Positions 63,549-64,000 of a DNA stretch of 64,000 bases are shown one piece after another. A program made the translations under genes and the position numbers. The stretch spans positions 434,001 to 498,000 of the forward strand of contig NZ_JAKZFS010000001.1 in NCBI RefSeq assembly GCF_022808915.1, read 5' to 3'. Within the stretch, counting starts at the first letter, position 1. Every line of letters begins with the position of its first letter. The notes under the pieces were generated by a model, which ran no database searches, was not told the DNA's origin, and saw only the letters and a list, made by a program, of their open reading frames with translations. Source of the stretch: Fundidesulfovibrio terrae (GTDB lineage Bacteria; Desulfobacterota; Desulfovibrionia; Desulfovibrionales; Desulfovibrionaceae).

Positions 63549-64000
63549 TCAGTTCTCGGGCATGCTCAGTTCAATGTAGCGCAACAGGTCTCCCTCCCTT
63601 GCCTTGCCGGCCTTGCAGCGGGCCTTGAGCGCGGCGAGTTCGGCGGCGCGCGTTGCCCCGGGCAGGCGGTCATCCATGATCCCGGCGTTCTCCAACACCG
63701 GAGCGCTCATGCGCCCGGCCACGGCCCGGCGAATTCTGGCGCGCGGGTCCTCTGCCCCGGCCTGCGCGGAGCGAGACGCCATGGCCCCGGATCTGGCCGG
63801 AGAGTTGCCCCATATGGCGGCTTCCAGGTAATCCCGGATGTGCTTGTAGAGTTCCAGGAATAAGCCTGGGTGCGAGTTGGTCCCGTGCATCACGTGTTGT
63901 CCAAGCCCTCTGGGGAGGTGGCGGATGTAGTCGGCCACCATGGGATATACCGTGGGGAAAAGCGGGTCGGCCGCCGCCAGCGTCTGGAGCAGTGTGTTGT
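63549..64000 (-). CDS. Hypothetical protein, N-terminus outside the window
   Basis: The frame is open from the window edge to the stop at 63549, giving 150 residues; it has no start codon I can choose, although an internal ATG lies at 63941. The sequence is largely helical, with DPLFPTVYPMVADYIRHLPR and ELYKHIRDYLEAAIWGN near the beginning, then a basic/Ala-rich stretch and a C-terminal RYIELSMPEN. I do not recognise the family. Codon bias fits the neighbours, and an uninterrupted frame supports it as real. Confidence 0.6.
   Translation of the reverse strand, partial: NTLLQTLAAADPLFPTVYPMVADYIRHLPRGLGQHVMHGTNSHPGLFLELYKHIRDYLEAAIWGNSPARSGAMASRSAQAGAEDPRARIRRAVAGRMSAPVLENAGIMDDRLPGATRAAELAALKARCKAGKAREGDLLRYIELSMPEN

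Overview
The window looks like chromosomal DNA from a GC-rich deltaproteobacterial sulfate reducer of the Desulfovibrio type. The evidence is a complete six-subunit Ech energy-converting hydrogenase operon, a CIRCE-controlled groESL, many sensory and c-di-GMP-type proteins, and gene families typical of Desulfovibrionales. The genus assignment is inference. I saw no tRNA, rRNA, CRISPR array, insertion sequence or prophage.

Layout. 1-4.1 kb: end of a hybrid histidine kinase, groEL/groES with a perfect CIRCE element, and an orphan motA. 4.2-5.8 kb: a secreted HlyD-like adaptor with a PilZ protein. 6.2-11.3 kb: echABCDEF, closed by a strong terminator. 11.6-15.3 kb: TPR, DUF482-type, small secreted and EAL-like/HDOD genes on the minus strand.

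15.5-39.1 kb is a type IV pilus island. In order it holds a PilB/GspE ATPase, a lipoprotein hydrolase, a membrane sensor with an AlbA_2/Schlafen-like domain, a receiver-like protein, PilU- and PilT-like ATPases, a PilM-PilN fusion, PilO, PilP, a secretin, an ExeA-type ATPase fused to AMIN, a PilC/GspF platform protein, a membrane-anchored sigma-54 activator, a major pilin, three minor pilins, a minor pilin fused to an L-type-lectin-like domain, a lytic transglycosylase and a prepilin peptidase. Gene order resembles MSHA-type pili. A good sigma-54 promoter with an upstream dyad precedes the major pilin, and a weaker one precedes the PilM-PilN gene. This suggests a self-contained pilus with a one-component, membrane-embedded switch and a lectin tip; this is the most interesting system in the window.

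39.3-53.4 kb: a chemoreceptor, a YgjP-like metallopeptidase and a glycogen/alpha-glucan module (glgB, a GH57-type enzyme, malQ) interrupted by a DUF429 gene and a hicAB toxin-antitoxin pair. Methyltransferase, OsmC and HAD genes follow. 53.4-64 kb: a geranylgeranyl-reductase-like flavoprotein, a TetR/carboxymuconolactone-decarboxylase-family pair sharing duplicated operators, a rhodanese-YceI fusion, a His-rich peroxiredoxin, a LysM lipoprotein, a VWA-OmpA protein, an M16C peptidase and a partial unknown gene.

Six copies of a structured repeat lie just 3' of stop codons, always in the same orientation as the gene they follow. Their stem arms differ between copies but stay complementary.
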